The notes beneath the pieces are model-generated. The model did no database searches. It saw nothing but the letters and a program-made list of their open reading frames with translations, and was not told where the DNA came from. Positions 34,402 through 46,420 of a DNA stretch of 62,978 nt are shown here, in pieces; within the stretch, counting starts at the first letter, position 1; every line of letters starts with the position of its first letter. The DNA comes from Rhizophagus sp. LPA8_4_AMF. Its lineage: Eukaryota > Glomeromycota > Glomeromycetes > Glomerales > Glomeraceae. The stretch is from assembly GCA_021464525.1 (NCBI GenBank), contig JADRCO010000051.1, positions 1-62,978 on the forward strand. The letters run 5' to 3'. The position numbers and the translations under genes were made by a program.

Positions 34402-34524
34402 GCAGTCAGCTCAATGTACATTTAGAGAGGATGTGCATTTAGAGAAAGAAATATTGAAATTTTATATGATTCTACCCGAGTAAAGGGTATATTTGAAGAA
34501 TGTGCACTAGAGAGAGTTGACTGT
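34402..34524. repeat. MITE-like element immediately before a kinase gene
   Basis: The left end GCAGTCAGCTCAATGTACAT and the right end ATGTGCACTAGAGAGAGTTG plus ACTGT are imperfect inverted repeats bounded by CAGTCA/TGACTG. A sub-terminal motif TTAGAGA recurs inside. The element ends 38 bp before the kinase start codon and so lies in the presumed leader or promoter. Confidence 0.5.
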
Positions 34525-34562
34525 AGTATTATAATAATAAAATCGAGTCGTAAATACTTAAA

Positions 34563-35781
34563 ATGAAATGCCTTGATTGTAAGGAGCCAATAACTAGCCC
34601 ATCTTGGTGCCAATCGTGTAATTTTAAAAGGTTTGAAAAAAATTTCATTAATTGGACCTCTGGAAATAAATTCATAGATGAAATTATCCGGAAATGTCAA
34701 TTAGAAGCAAGAAGTCATAAAGAAGTAATTGAATGGATTCCTTACAACCGTTTAAGAAATATAAGATTTCTTGCTAAAGGAGGCTTCAGCACGATTTATA
34801 GGACTGTTTGGATAGATGGATATATATTTAAATGGGAAAGTGAAAATTGGAGGAGGATAATTTTACAAAATTGGTGAAAAAGACACGAATGCAAATGATG
34901 CAACGAGTGGAACCGAAGTGGCGATGAAAATATTTGATGGCGAGTTAAAAGAGTTTCTAAGCGAGGTAAATTTATACTTTATAAATATTTTCAGTTATAT
35001 ACTCAGTCATTGTATATTTAAATTATGTTATTTTAATGTTTAGTGGAAAAATTATCTCAAATTCATCCAATCTTCCGAAAATGAGAAATCAATTTCTATT
35101 CGTTTTTATGGAATAACTCAAGATCCAAAAACATCTAATTACATTATTGTAATGGATTACATGAGACTAGGTTCTTTACGATCTAATCTGATGGTAAAAA
35201 AGCATAATCCTAATGACAGGTTTGGTAACCTGTATTATATAAGTAAAGCGCTGAACAGTTTACATAGGTGTAATTTGGTTCATGGAAATTTCCATAGCGG
35301 AAATATACTTATGTGCAATCATCTTTTCGCACATATAAGCGATTTCGGTTTAACTCGAGCAGTAGATCAAACTACTGCTGAATCTAATGAAGTTTTTGGC
35401 GTTCTTCCTTATATTGCTCCAGAAGTATTGCGTGGATATACGTATACTACTGCTGCAGATATATACTCTCTTGGCATTATCATGTGGGAGATGATGCATG
35501 GGGTAACGGCCTTTAACGATGTTCCTCATGATTTTAACCTTTCCTTAAATATTTGTAAGGGATTACGTCCAAAGGTTGAATATTCCGATGAACATCCCGA
35601 GTACGTGATGCTGATGATGAGATGTTGGAATTCGGATCCTGCTATACGTCCAACAGCAGAAGAACTTACTGAATATTTCAGAAAGCTGCGTGATAAATAT
35701 AAGATTAACTGGTACAGATATAAAAGAGTAACTGTAGTTACTGTACCAAGTAAATCGAAAGATCATGATCCCGCTACTTAA
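34563..35781 (+). pseudogene. Zinc-ribbon TKL-type kinase with HGN catalytic loop and a frameshift
   Basis: Exon 1 is 34563-34965 and exon 2 is 35044-35781. The N-terminus is a zinc ribbon (C-x2-C-x9-C-x2-C), followed by WTSGNKFIDEII, the hallmark linker EWIPYNRL and a kinase N-lobe (LAKGGFSTIYRTVW, VAMKIF). Around 34846-34870 the frame must shift by one base to pass from FKWESENW to KIGEKDTNAND; no intron fits. The C-lobe keeps DFG (ISDFGLT) and APE (YIAPEVL), but the catalytic loop reads VHGNFHSGNIL instead of HRD, so the catalytic Asp is Asn. It is either a decaying kinase or a pseudokinase with a sequence error. Paralogues lie at 39-42, 43.5 and 58.9 kb. Confidence 0.75.
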
Positions 35782-36712
35782 GCAGAAGATTAACCTATTC
35801 CTCAAAATTAAATGAGGCATTAAATGAATTAAATATTTTGAGTGAGGATTTGGGTAAATAATTATCTTCATTTTTTTTGCTAACTCTTTACTATTGATAA
35901 TATTATTTAATATTGTTTTTGTTTTTTAATTTTAGAAGATTGTAAGATATCAAGCTCAAATTTGCATGGTGATTATTATTTTTTTTTTAATAATTTTTTC
36001 AAAGATGAAATTTCGATCCAATATAATTTATTTTTATTATAATTATTATTATTTTTTTTTTTTAAAAAAAATATCAGAAGATTTGTAAATTAAATTTGTT
36101 TAAATTATAATTCGAGATTGCTATACATATATATGTACTTATACTTTATAATTAATAAAGAAATATAATCTTTTACAATATATATTAGTAACATAAAGAT
36201 ATACTAATATACGGTATATTAAAAGCAATATGACGATACTTTGAATAATCTTTCCTTTTATTAAAGGATTTACATTTACCTATGCAAAATATTCATCCTA
36301 CTATCATAATATGGTATATTCAGCGACAGCCCGTTTCTAAAAATTCGCAATAATACACTTTACATCAACCAAAATCCTTTCGGCTTGAATTCTTTATTCA
36401 TACAATGAAAATAAAGTGCATGATTCAGCTCATAGTCGTAATACATGAATTCGGTTTAAATGTTTATACTAGTGCCTTCAGACCAGTTTTTCGTTCTAAG
36501 TGTCTACGGTTTAAATTAACAAATAATTCTGCTGGATAAAATAAAATGGACATCATTGAGACATGCGATGACAGAAATATATTATCCATAATAAGTTATG
36601 CTAGTCTGTCCGCAACGTTAATTAATTCCTCGGAAATCCTATAAAAAAAAGTAGTCGACTCCAAAATTTGCTTCACATTGCAAATGTACAACCACAGACG
36701 AAGTAATCGCCT
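35782..36712. other. AT-rich intergenic stretch
   Basis: No supported gene. Poly-T/A runs at 35975-36070 follow the kinase stop. Confidence 0.45.
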
Positions 36713-37228
36713 CTTCCAGAATAATTTCTCGCTAGCTCTCTCGACGTGCTTTCTTTAACTAGCCCATAATGATCTTGTTTAGACTCGTTATGATTATGTC
36801 GCAAATATAGTCCAAAAACTACAATCGTACAGACAGACGTGCACAAATTTGATTTTCCCACACCATATGACCTAAATTGAATAAACATTTTAATAATTTG
36901 ATGCAAAATCACATTAATAATTTTTTACATTTTTTTATTGATTAATTGATGTACTCTTTTTTATTATTATGATAAATTTTTTTAAGTATCAACGTTTGAT
37001 TAGTGAATTGAGGCATCATGATTGGTCATTGATTGTTCAAATGATCAAATTAAGTTGCAAAATCGAATAATCGAAGTTTGTATAATCTTTCGATAATCGG
37101 CATCATTATAAAAGAAATATTATACATTATTCATTTTAGCTTTTAACATTCTCTTTTCACAATGCCTATTGCAAAAATTCAGATTTGAAAATTTCATGTC
37201 AAATGTTAAATTACCTTCACATTAGGAA
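36713..37228 (-). repeat. Dispersed repeat of about 0.5 kb, copy 2 (inverted, fuller)
   Basis: Its reverse complement matches 18797-19230. This copy contains a minus-strand ORF from 36912 (SYGVGKSNLCTSVCTIVVFG, LYLRHNHNESKQDHYG) to 36673 that copy 1 does not keep open. Its left edge coincides with the loss of a BTB-BACK pseudogene, suggesting insertion into that gene. The ORF is not recognised. Confidence 0.7.
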
Positions 37229-38104
37229 CTATATGGAATTCTAAAAATTATGAATTAAATCTTGAGGTAAGATTTTAAACATAAAAAACTCTGCAGGTTT
37301 AATATTATAAAATCCAATTATCGGAATAAATCTATGTAATGACCTTTCAATCTTTGTAATATCTTCTTTACTTCAATTTTCTGAGAAAAATACCAGTTTA
37401 ATAAGCCTTCCAAAATTTTGGTTTCATCCATATTTAAATCATCCTGTTTAACCAATAATTCCAATAATGGATCCTTTAAGTTAATCAATTTGTCTGAATT
37501 AAATAAAATTTCGGGTTTCATCATAAATTTTTTTAAAACAAAAATCCCATAAATCTGTAAATGTTTCATGTTAATAAAAATGTTCAAGAATGCTAGTTGG
37601 ATTTTGATATAAAAATTCAGTTTGATGTTCAATAAAATATTCTTGAATATAAGAAATCAATTGTTGAATTTTAAGTTCATCCGCTTCTATCATAAGTTTC
37701 AATACTTCAGGACATTTTAAATTTTTCAAATCAATATTTCCACAGTATATACAATATATATCTAATATTATATAATTATTAACAAATATATAATGCTAAT
37801 TAAATACTAGTAAATAAAATTTTCATTGTGAATATTATACATTACCTTAAAATGATATTAAATAGGCGAGGAGAAATAATTGGCTTCTTTAAAATAAAAT
37901 TTCCATCTTTTTTCTCAGCCAATTTCATTAGAAAATGCAGAACGAAAATATTGAGGTCTGATACACAAAATATTTGAGAGAGCATGAATTTCTTTAACGC
38001 TTGACTCCTCTCCAGTATAAATGTTAACATCGATCCTAATTCTAGTTCAAAAGTTTTTCATAGTTACTTGATAATTCTGCCAAAAATTTTAAAGACATCA
38101 TTTT
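37229..38104 (-). pseudogene. BTB-BACK gene, frameshifted and truncated
   Basis: From 38104 on the minus strand: MMSLKFLAELSSNYEKLL, then in shifted frames DVNIYTGEESSVKEIHALSN and AEKKDGNFILKKPIISPR before the family intron donor at about 37846. The second part (IYCGNIDLKNLKCPEVLKLM, QQLISYIQEYFIEHQTEF, a TAA in place of Gln before HETFTDLWDF) continues through BACK to FYNIKPAEFFM. The TLDc part is absent: similarity stops where the dispersed repeat begins (about 37228). At least four lesions are visible. Its closest relative in the window is the plus-strand relic at 55.1 kb. Confidence 0.8.
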
Positions 38105-39001
38105 AAAATGGTTAGAAAAAGAAAAAAAAATATTTGAAGTTTTATAATTTATACTAGAAAAGGTAGTTATGAATATTGTCTGATTCGGGTAGAGAAACCA
38201 TATTGATTTGTTTAATTAACATTAAATCAAGTTTTAATGTAGTTTGATTTACTTAAAGATGTACATAAAAAATTTTATGATATTTAAACCTTGAGATAGT
38301 TGCATATTAAAATTTAGGGTTAATCGCTTGTCAATCTTCATAATTCATTTTATTGATTTACATCAACTTATATTTAAATCATCTCCTCAAACAGTAAAGG
38401 TTTTAAATTAAAATTAAATAGATTTACGTGAATTATACGTTTTTGCGAATTAGTGGTCAACTAAGGAATGGGTTCACTTTTATTAAAGATTCAAGAAATT
38501 TTGTTGGAAAATCTAGCAAAAAAAATAAACAAAAAACAAATTCAAGTTAAGACTGTATGAATTTTGGATGCCCGGGTAAGTATATATAATTATTTATTCA
38601 GGAAATTATTTCTGTAATCACAGTAATCCACACGATTACTTTTTAACGCAGGATCTAAAGGTCGTCTGTTATAATAATTATACTCATCCACACATTAATG
38701 AATAATTTTTGCATAATAAATACATAAAAAATACGGTGTAATAGTCTTAATTATACATATATAATTTTATAAATCTACACAAATTGAATTTATTTATTTA
38801 AAAGAAATTTTACATATAATTGTTAAACAAAATACAAAATACAAAAATAGATATTCTAATTAATATATAAATAATAATATAATTTAATAATAAACTAAAT
38901 ATATTATTTTTCACTTTCGATTGATTCACTATATTTAAATAAAATAGTATAAAACTTTAATAAATTCTTTAATTAAAAAAACAGAGTTAAATAAATGTAA
39001 C
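38105..39001. other. AT-rich intergenic stretch
   Basis: No gene or repeat was seen; it separates a pseudogene from the 3' end of the multi-module kinase gene. Confidence 0.45.
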
Positions 39002-42000
39002 TTACTTTGTAAAATCTATAACTTCTACTGAAATATTGTAAGGATTATCACATTTTGAAAGCTCTTTTGTAAATGGATTAAGTAGCCGAGAAGTATAAAA
39101 AGCTTGTGGATGAGTAGTTGATTGGTTATCTTTAATTGATATAAGATTTGCTTTTCTATATTCTTCTGCTTTTTCAAATTGTATATTAATCTCCTCATCA
39201 TTATCTGACTTAAATAATTTAATCAATTTTTTTATTTCATTAGCACTCGGTCTATTATCTGGATTTGGATTCCAACACCTTTTCATTAGGTCAATATAAC
39301 ACTTTGGTGCTTCTAGTTCATTTATTTCAGGTCTAATTCCATTACATATCATAGATGCTAAATTACTATCATGAGCGCAATTGGCAAAGGGTTGTTTTGT
39401 AGTTGCTATAAAATACATAATCATACCAAAACTATATATATCTGCTGCTTGAGTATAAGGTTTTCCTTTCAGTACTTCAGGTGCTACAAAAGGCATAACT
39501 CCATAAATTTTTGTTTCATCCATATTACTGACTTCTCCACATGATCCCATATCTGAAACATAAATATCACCAATACGATTTTCAGTTTCGATATTATAAT
39601 GATCAATAAATGACAATAATATATTTCCAGTGTGAAAATCACGATGAACCATTTTATTTTCATGAAGTTTTTTAAGACTTTTAATAATATATTTTAATGC
39701 TCTTAATTTTTCATACCAAAACCAATTCATAATATCATTACTAATATAATTATTAAAACTTCCACCCTTTGCATATTGAAGAACTATAATATAATCCTTT
39801 GTATTAGGATTTTGAGATATTCCATATATATGGAGAATATAATCATTATTATTAATGGAGTATTTTTTAACCTATTAAATAAAAAAAGTTATTATATTGA
39901 AAAAAGATTAATTAATTTAAGGTAAATTTCTTACCTCATTTAAAAATTCACTGGTAATATTTTGTGAATTATGCAAACATTTTAAAGCAACTTCTTTATT
40001 AATCATCATCTTTTCATATTTCATTTTACTATACATATATTTTAATGGGCCATCCTTCCATATTGCTGAATATACTATAGCAAAACCACCTTTTCCTATT
40101 TCTTTAATATGATTAAATTGATTATATGGTATCCACTCAATTATATTATCATCATATTTATTAATTTTTAATTGCATTTCTTGAATTAAATTATCAATTT
40201 TTTCATTTCCACTAGTCCAATTTGCAAAATTTTCTTTTAAATTATTTACTTGACATAACTTGCACCATCTTCCATTATCTGCATATATCTCATTACAGTT
40301 TTTACAATAATTATCTGGAAATAATGTTATAATATAATTTTTTGTATCTGGATTTTCGGATATTCCATATATTTTATTAGAATATGATTTAATCTGTTAA
40401 AATATAAATACATAAAATGTTATTATATACATAAATTGCGTTACATAAAATTTAAGTTTTTTATACTGACCTCATTTAAAAAGTTATTGATAATATTTTG
40501 TGAATGATATAAACACTTTAAAGTAACTACTTCATTGGGTACATTTTTCCATTCCATTTCATCTTTATCATACTTTAATGGTCCATCAATCCATATTGCT
40601 GAATATAGTATACCAGAACCACTTTTGCTTATTTCTTTAATATTAATAAACTGATTATAAGGTATCCATTCAAATAAATAACGATAATTATAACGCATTA
40701 TATTATACAAATATTTACTATTCAATTGTATTTCTTGAATAAATTCATCAATTTTTTCATTTCCACTGGTCCAACTTGTAAAATTTTGTTTTAAATTATT
40801 TACTTGGCATGGTTCACACCATTTATAATTTATATGCGTATATAATTTACCACAGTATTTACAATAGCTTTCTTGAAGTATCATAATATAATCTTTTGTA
40901 TCTAGATTTTGGGTTATTCCATATATTATTGGAATATTTTTTATATTATTGTTAGTAATATGCAATTTAACCTGGTAAAATATATTTATATGTGAATTAT
41001 TATAATAAAAAGAAATATTTTAAAAATTAGAATTACAATAGAAACTATTGAATTTCATACCTCATTTAAAAATTCATTGATAGTATTTTGTGAATTATAT
41101 GAATATTTTAAATCAACTTTCTTATTGGGTATTCTTTTCCATTCCTTTCCATCATAATGATCATATTCTAATGGGCCGTCCATCCATATTGCTGAATGTA
41201 GTGTAGTATGATCAACTTTGCATATTTCTTTGATATCATTAAGCTGGTTATAAGGTACCCATTCAAAAAATGTACATAACCTACTTTTACCTTTATTAAT
41301 TATTACTAATTGCATTTCTTGAATGAAATCATCAATTTTTTCATTTCCGCTGCTCCAATTTGTAAAATTATTTCTTAAGTAACATAGACAAACTTTATAC
41401 TCTATGTTTGTATATATTTTACCACAAAAATTACAATAACCATCTTCAAGTACCATAATATAATCTTCTGTTTCTGGATTTTGAGTTATTCCATATATTT
41501 TAAGAATATCATCATTGTGTATATTTATAGTATATGACCTAGCCTATTAATAAAATATATATACATGTACAGTACATGAAAAAAAAAGTACTTAAAAAAA
41601 AAATTAAATTTTTTCATACCTCATTTATAAATCCGTTGGTGAAATGTTTAGAATTATATAAACACTTTAAAGCAACTTTTTTATTAGACACTCTTTTCCA
41701 TTCCTGTTTAGTAACTGCATCATATTCTAATAGACCATCTATCCATATTGCTGAATATAGTACAATAGAATCATCTCTACTTATTTCTTTGATATCTTTA
41801 AACTGATTATATGGTATCCATTCAGCTAATATATTATCAAATTGATTAAATTTTAATCGCATTTCTTGAATTAATTCATCAATTTTTTCGTTTCCACTGG
41901 TCCAGTTATTAAAACTATGTCTTATATTATCTATTTGGCATGGTTTACACCATTTCCACCGTCTCATTGTATAAAAATTACCACAGTATTTACATAAAAC

Positions 42001-42018
42001 ATTGTCTTGAGATGACAT
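39002..42018 (-). CDS. Kinase with four tandem zinc-ribbon/N-lobe modules and one C-lobe (five exons, 903 aa)
   Basis: Exons are 42018-41620, 41543-41061, 40971-40471, 40393-39935 and 39871-39002. Every intron is GT-AG and phase 0; exon lengths 399, 483, 501, 459 and 870 are all multiples of three, so 904 codons join without a stop. Exons 1-4 each encode a zinc ribbon (C-x2-C-x10/11-C-x2-C; degenerate CLC in module 2), WTSGNEKID, EWxPYNQ and a kinase N-lobe ending NEFLNE. Exons 2-4 begin with the next kinase strands (IYGITQNPETEDYIMVL) and then re-enter a zinc ribbon. Only module 4 has an intact Gly loop (IGKGGFAIVYSAIW) and VALK; modules 1-3 have degraded loops. The last exon supplies one C-lobe with VHRDFHTGNIL, SDMG and APE. 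It is probably an active TKL-type kinase with three degenerate N-lobe repeats; two genes with read-through prediction is the alternative. Confidence 0.8.
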
Positions 42019-42655
42019 GATTTTGAAATAATTTTTTTTAAAAAGAATTAATAAAAAAAATTGTTTAATGGTGATCAGCATAGGTTGGTTTTAACAATTA
42101 CGCAAATTTCATGTGATTATACCGATTTGCGTGGCACAATGGCAGCCAATCATTCAACGCCCACCTCCACGTGCGACCGTGTTTAACTAAATTTAGGCAA
42201 ACTAATTTTTTAGATACAAAAATTTTTGATACAAAAATACGCTATCTTACCTAACTATGGACGAAATTGTGCGCAAATCAAAACTTTTCTCCGTCTAACT
42301 CCACTATGATGACGACGCATCTGTGTACACTACCTCTGTATATATATATTTCTGGGTCCTACTCAACTAATAATCCGCAAAATTATAATCTGGCAGATTT
42401 TTCTTATGAGGAGATCGACTAATATATATTTCAAAGATATAAAGCTATAATAGAATTTGATTTCGTCGAATATGAATTATAAGAATTCATTAAAACCTTT
42501 TGTTGCAACTTATAATTTTACGAAAAATGAAACATTAATAGGAAAATAATATACAGTATATGCAATTATTCAGAAAAAGCAATTTCTTTTAAACATTTCA
42601 TGATAAACATTGATTTATCAAACAAAAACCGTTTATATATGTACTATTAACCATT
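42019..42655. other. Intergenic, divergent upstream region
   Basis: This stretch lies between the divergent starts of the kinase (minus) and the orphan ORF (plus). It includes a moderately G+C-rich part (42120-42380) without an identifiable element; shared promoter function is possible. Confidence 0.4.
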
Positions 42656-43150
42656 GTGAAAGATATAGATATAATAATTATTTTAACCCCATGCTTGTTT
42701 ACACCCAATAGGGAAGAGACTATAATTATTTTGAATGGAAGAATTAAGAAAGATGCTTTAAATAAGAAAAAATATATTAATTATAGTTTATATAACGTTA
42801 TAGATAATGCAATTACTTTATATTTTAATAATACTCAAAAAAATTATATTAAATATATAGAACCGTCGTCAACTCGCAATGCAATGGGATTCCGGTTAAA
42901 TTATCAATGTGTACAAATTGAGTTACATGATTGGTCACGCTTGCAGTACAAACAACTTGGCGTAACCGACATACAAGAATTTTGCAACTCTTTTTTTTAC
43001 TCTTCTGCAGTTACAGTACTTTTTTTTATGTCCGATAATAACAAAATGCAAAGTACTAATTGTTCAAGTAAATGGATTAATTGGATTGAAGAAATTATTT
43101 CAAAAAACAATGTAAAATATTATGAATATAAAAAATTTTTACAATATTGA
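42656..43150 (+). CDS. Unrecognised ORF, 164 aa
   Basis: The ORF starts at 42656 (MKDIDIIIILTPCLFTPN) and ends EYKKFLQY. It is longer than chance ORFs nearby and has ordinary amino-acid variety, including several Trp and Cys (HDWSRLQYKQLGV, KWINWIEEI). There is no recognised domain and no clear promoter. It could be an exon of a longer gene or a decayed fragment, for example of a kinase N-terminal extension. Confidence 0.35.
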   Translation: MKDIDIIIILTPCLFTPNREETIIILNGRIKKDALNKKKYINYSLYNVIDNAITLYFNNTQKNYIKYIEPSSTRNAMGFRLNYQCVQIELHDWSRLQYKQLGVTDIQEFCNSFFYSSAVTVLFFMSDNNKMQSTNCSSKWINWIEEIISKNNVKYYEYKKFLQY

Positions 43151-43496
43151 GAAAATTAACGAAAAAACTTATCTCGCTAATTGGAAATATTCAGATCAAT
43201 ATTTATATTAAAGTCCTTTAACCTTGACAACGTCAATGTAATAAAGGAGAAATTATTCATGAGGTAATTACATACAAAGTTAATAATTGAGATACATCAT
43301 AACATTGAATAACGATTAGCTTTACCCATATTCTATTTATAATTTAGTTTAAAATTCATAGCGAAGCTAGTTTTCATAAAAATGTAATTAATCTATTCGG
43401 AATTACACATAAAGGTATATAATATAGTACATTTTAAAATCAAATTCATAGATTTTTTTAAAAAATGTATTAATATTTTCCTTTACGACTTTTAGA

Positions 43497-45204
43497 ATAT
43501 AAAATGATCAAATGAAGGAATATTTATTGGTAATGGAGTACGCTAACGGTGGATCCCTTCGAAACTATTTGAAGGGAAACTTTAAAAATCTTACTTGGAA
43601 GGATAAATACGAATTGGTGTACTAGTTGGCATGTGCTGCATTATTATTACATGCTAAGGAATTACACATCATGATTTGGTAATTTATTTATTTTGTTAAT
43701 TTTTTTAAATAAATAAACCTTAATTAAAAATTCTTCTTTCTTTAATACCCTGGTAATATTTTTGTTCATCAGAACACTATCAAACTAGCCAATTTTGGAT
43801 TATTAAACAGAACCAAAAGAGAATCTAAGAGGCAATCGGGTTCGTTTGATAAAGTCTTTTATATTGATCCAAAGAGGTTAAATGATAGTGATGAGTTGTT
43901 GCAATCGTGCTCATGAAGTAAAAAGGACGATATATACAGTATCAGAATGCTTTTATGGGAGATATCAAGCGGTTGGCAGCCATTTAAAGACGAGTTGTAT
44001 GATGGTAATTTAATTAAGAAAATTTTGCAAGGTTATAGAGAAACATTCATTTTAGATACTTCTGTTGACTATTCTAATCTATATACTGGTAGAATAATTT
44101 TTAATATTCGTATTGTCAGTTATTATATCCTACATTATAATTAGAATGTTGGAATAACGATCCAAACAATAGACAAACAATGAATCAAGTAGTTGATAAA
44201 GTAAAAAGAAATTATTACAAGGACAAATAAGATGACCAATTATTATCAACCAAATAATTATGAATTGAATTCTCAATTAGAGATTGAAAAAAAAACATTA
44301 AATGTATTCTCACATTATTCAACATTTCAATAAAGTTGATATAAAGAAATAGAACCTACAATTCAAGATATTCATGAAGGAATATTTGAAGAAAATTTAA
44401 GTTCTGTAATTAATAGATTGGTTAATAATTATTTTAATAAAATTAATGAAGGAAAGGAAGTATGTTTTTGATTATTTTGATCATCCTACCATTGGCTCTT
44501 AAATAATCACAATAATTCAAAATTTATTTGGTTACTTGGATATTTCAATTATCATGGAATTGAGACTTATATTAATAAGCAAAAGGCATTTAAATTAAAC
44601 AAAAAATCAGCATTATTAGAAAATTGTGTAGCTTTATTTCACCTTGTTAACTTGTACATTGATGGAGAGGGTTGTGATAAAAAAGATCATAATATTGCTT
44701 TTAAAATATCTGTAATATTAGAAAAACAAGGATATTCTGGTGGAATAAATCTATTAGGATATTGTTATTGTACTGGAATTGGTACTAATATTGACAAGCA
44801 AAGGGCGTTTGAATTATATCAAAAGGCTGCAGATTTAGGAATTATTAAAGCTATATTTAACCTTGCTGTGATGCATCAAGTAGTAATAACCATTAGGAAT
44901 GATGCTAAAACTTTTGATTTATCTAAAAAATCAGCTGAAGGTGGGAATTCAGATGGAATGATGATGTTAGGACGTTGTTATCAGCTGGAACTGGAGTTAA
45001 TGTTGATAAGTTAATGGCATTTAAATTCTATCAAATGGCAGCAAATTTAGGAAATAATATAGCGCAATATAATCTTGCTCTGATGCATCATAAGGAGATG
45101 GAATTAAAGAAAAAATTAATAAAGCAATATATTGGTACGAAAAATTTGCTGAACAAGGACTTCATAATGCTCAAGAAAAATTAAACGAACTTTTAGTAAA
45201 ATAA
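43497..45204 (+). pseudogene. Broken TKL kinase with Sel1 repeats
   Basis: Kinase pieces: KEYLLVMEYANGGSLRNYLK (43510-43570), then TAG in place of Gln (YELVY*LACAALLLH), no readable HRD loop, NTIKLANFGL with DFG changed to NFG, DIYSIRMLLWEISSG and, after an intron at about 44092-44144, CWNNDPNNRQTMNQVV. From 44640 Sel1-type repeats follow: LLGYCYCTGIGTNIDKQRAF, AADLGIIKAIFNLAVM, a frameshift near 44980, AGTGVNVDKLMAFKFYQMAA and a last repeat reading NAQEKLNELLVK in another frame to TAA at 45202-45204. Kinase-Sel1 fusions are a known expanded class in these fungi. At least one stop and three frameshifts show decay. Confidence 0.85.
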
Positions 45205-45436
45205 TTTATATCTATATTGAAAGTATTTTATGTAGCTTATTTATAAACGATAACTTATTTATAAAATGTTAGTAAATTATTTATTATAATATAAATTTTT
45301 ATTATTAATCTCTAAAAATCTATTAAATGTTATTTCCGTTAAATGTATCATATTCACGGAGTTTTTACAGAAATTGCGGATAAAAAATTTTATAGGTAAT
45401 AAATTAAGTAGGCTGAATCTGGGTTGGATTTGTAAT

Positions 45437-45523
45437 AGTTATTTCACGGGGAGTCATAAATATCAATGATTTTCACGGAGCAGCCGTGAAAATCATGATA
45501 TTTATGCTACACGTGAAATAACT
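45437..45523. repeat. Near-perfect 87-bp hairpin
   Basis: AGTTATTTCACG, CATAAATATCA, TGATTTTCACGG on the left are mirrored by CCGTGAAAATCA, TGATATTTATG and CGTGAAATAACT on the right around a short AGCA-type loop. The arms are about 41 bp with few mismatches. It is non-coding and probably a MITE or its solo end. Confidence 0.7.
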
Positions 45524-46420
45524 CTTTTATCTCATGGAGACTAACGCCAGTGATGGGGAAAAGTAGGAAAAATATAAGTAAACTATAAAAACACGTGGGC
45601 TTGAAAAATATCATCAGAAAAATTACAGGTATGAATATATCATCAAAAAAATCACTGGCGACCAATTAGTAAGTAAACATGGGATAAAAAATTTATCTGG
45701 TTGATAAAAAATAAAATATTGATTGAGGTAAGGTGGCGGACTGGCGGCCAAAAAAATTTGACTATTGTCTTAATGATAAAAATTTAAATTTCACTTATTT
45801 GAAACCAAATTGTTTGAAGGATGCGTGAAATCTACTGTATTTACAAATGATCTTTCCGAAGTAATAAATTTAAATAAATAACTTTTATAAATTTTTTTTG
45901 TTTTTTATTTCGAATTGGTTGAATAGTTAAAATTTGATTTATTTTTAAATATAATATGTTAATTTACTTGGAGAATTTTATAATTTATGAATATTAAAGG
46001 TTTAATACACTAATTTAACTTTCTGAAATTATTGAAGTTTGACGTGGTGAGCATCAAAATAAACATCAAATTTTTAACATGATACAAGGATTCACTTCCA
46101 ACGTAAAGCACTACACAAATTTCTCGAAAGTCTATTTAAAACATCAATTCTTAAATCTATTCTTTTTAGCGACTAAGAGAGAAAAAAAATTTTAATTTCC
46201 AAGAATATACATTAATTCATAAAGCAAGATGCAAATACCAATTTTAATATATAGAATACAAATTAACCCATCTTAATTAAAAGGACACGACAAGAAACTC
46301 AACATAACACTATACTGAATGATATAGCACTGTAACAGTAAACGAAATAGTGAGTATACCAAAAATTGTATAAAATCTTAAATTTCTTTTTAAAATTTTT
46401 TCTTCTTGTTTATTAATAAT
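45524..46420. other. Intergenic, ending in the 3' flank of lectin gene C
   Basis: The last 250 bases resemble the flanks 3' of lectin gene B and the decayed copy (AATATACATTAATTCATAAA.CAAGAT). No gene was seen. Confidence 0.45.

Noticed and set aside
41576-41806. 76-codon plus-strand ORF
   Set aside because: It lies antisense to exon 1 of the multi-module kinase gene.
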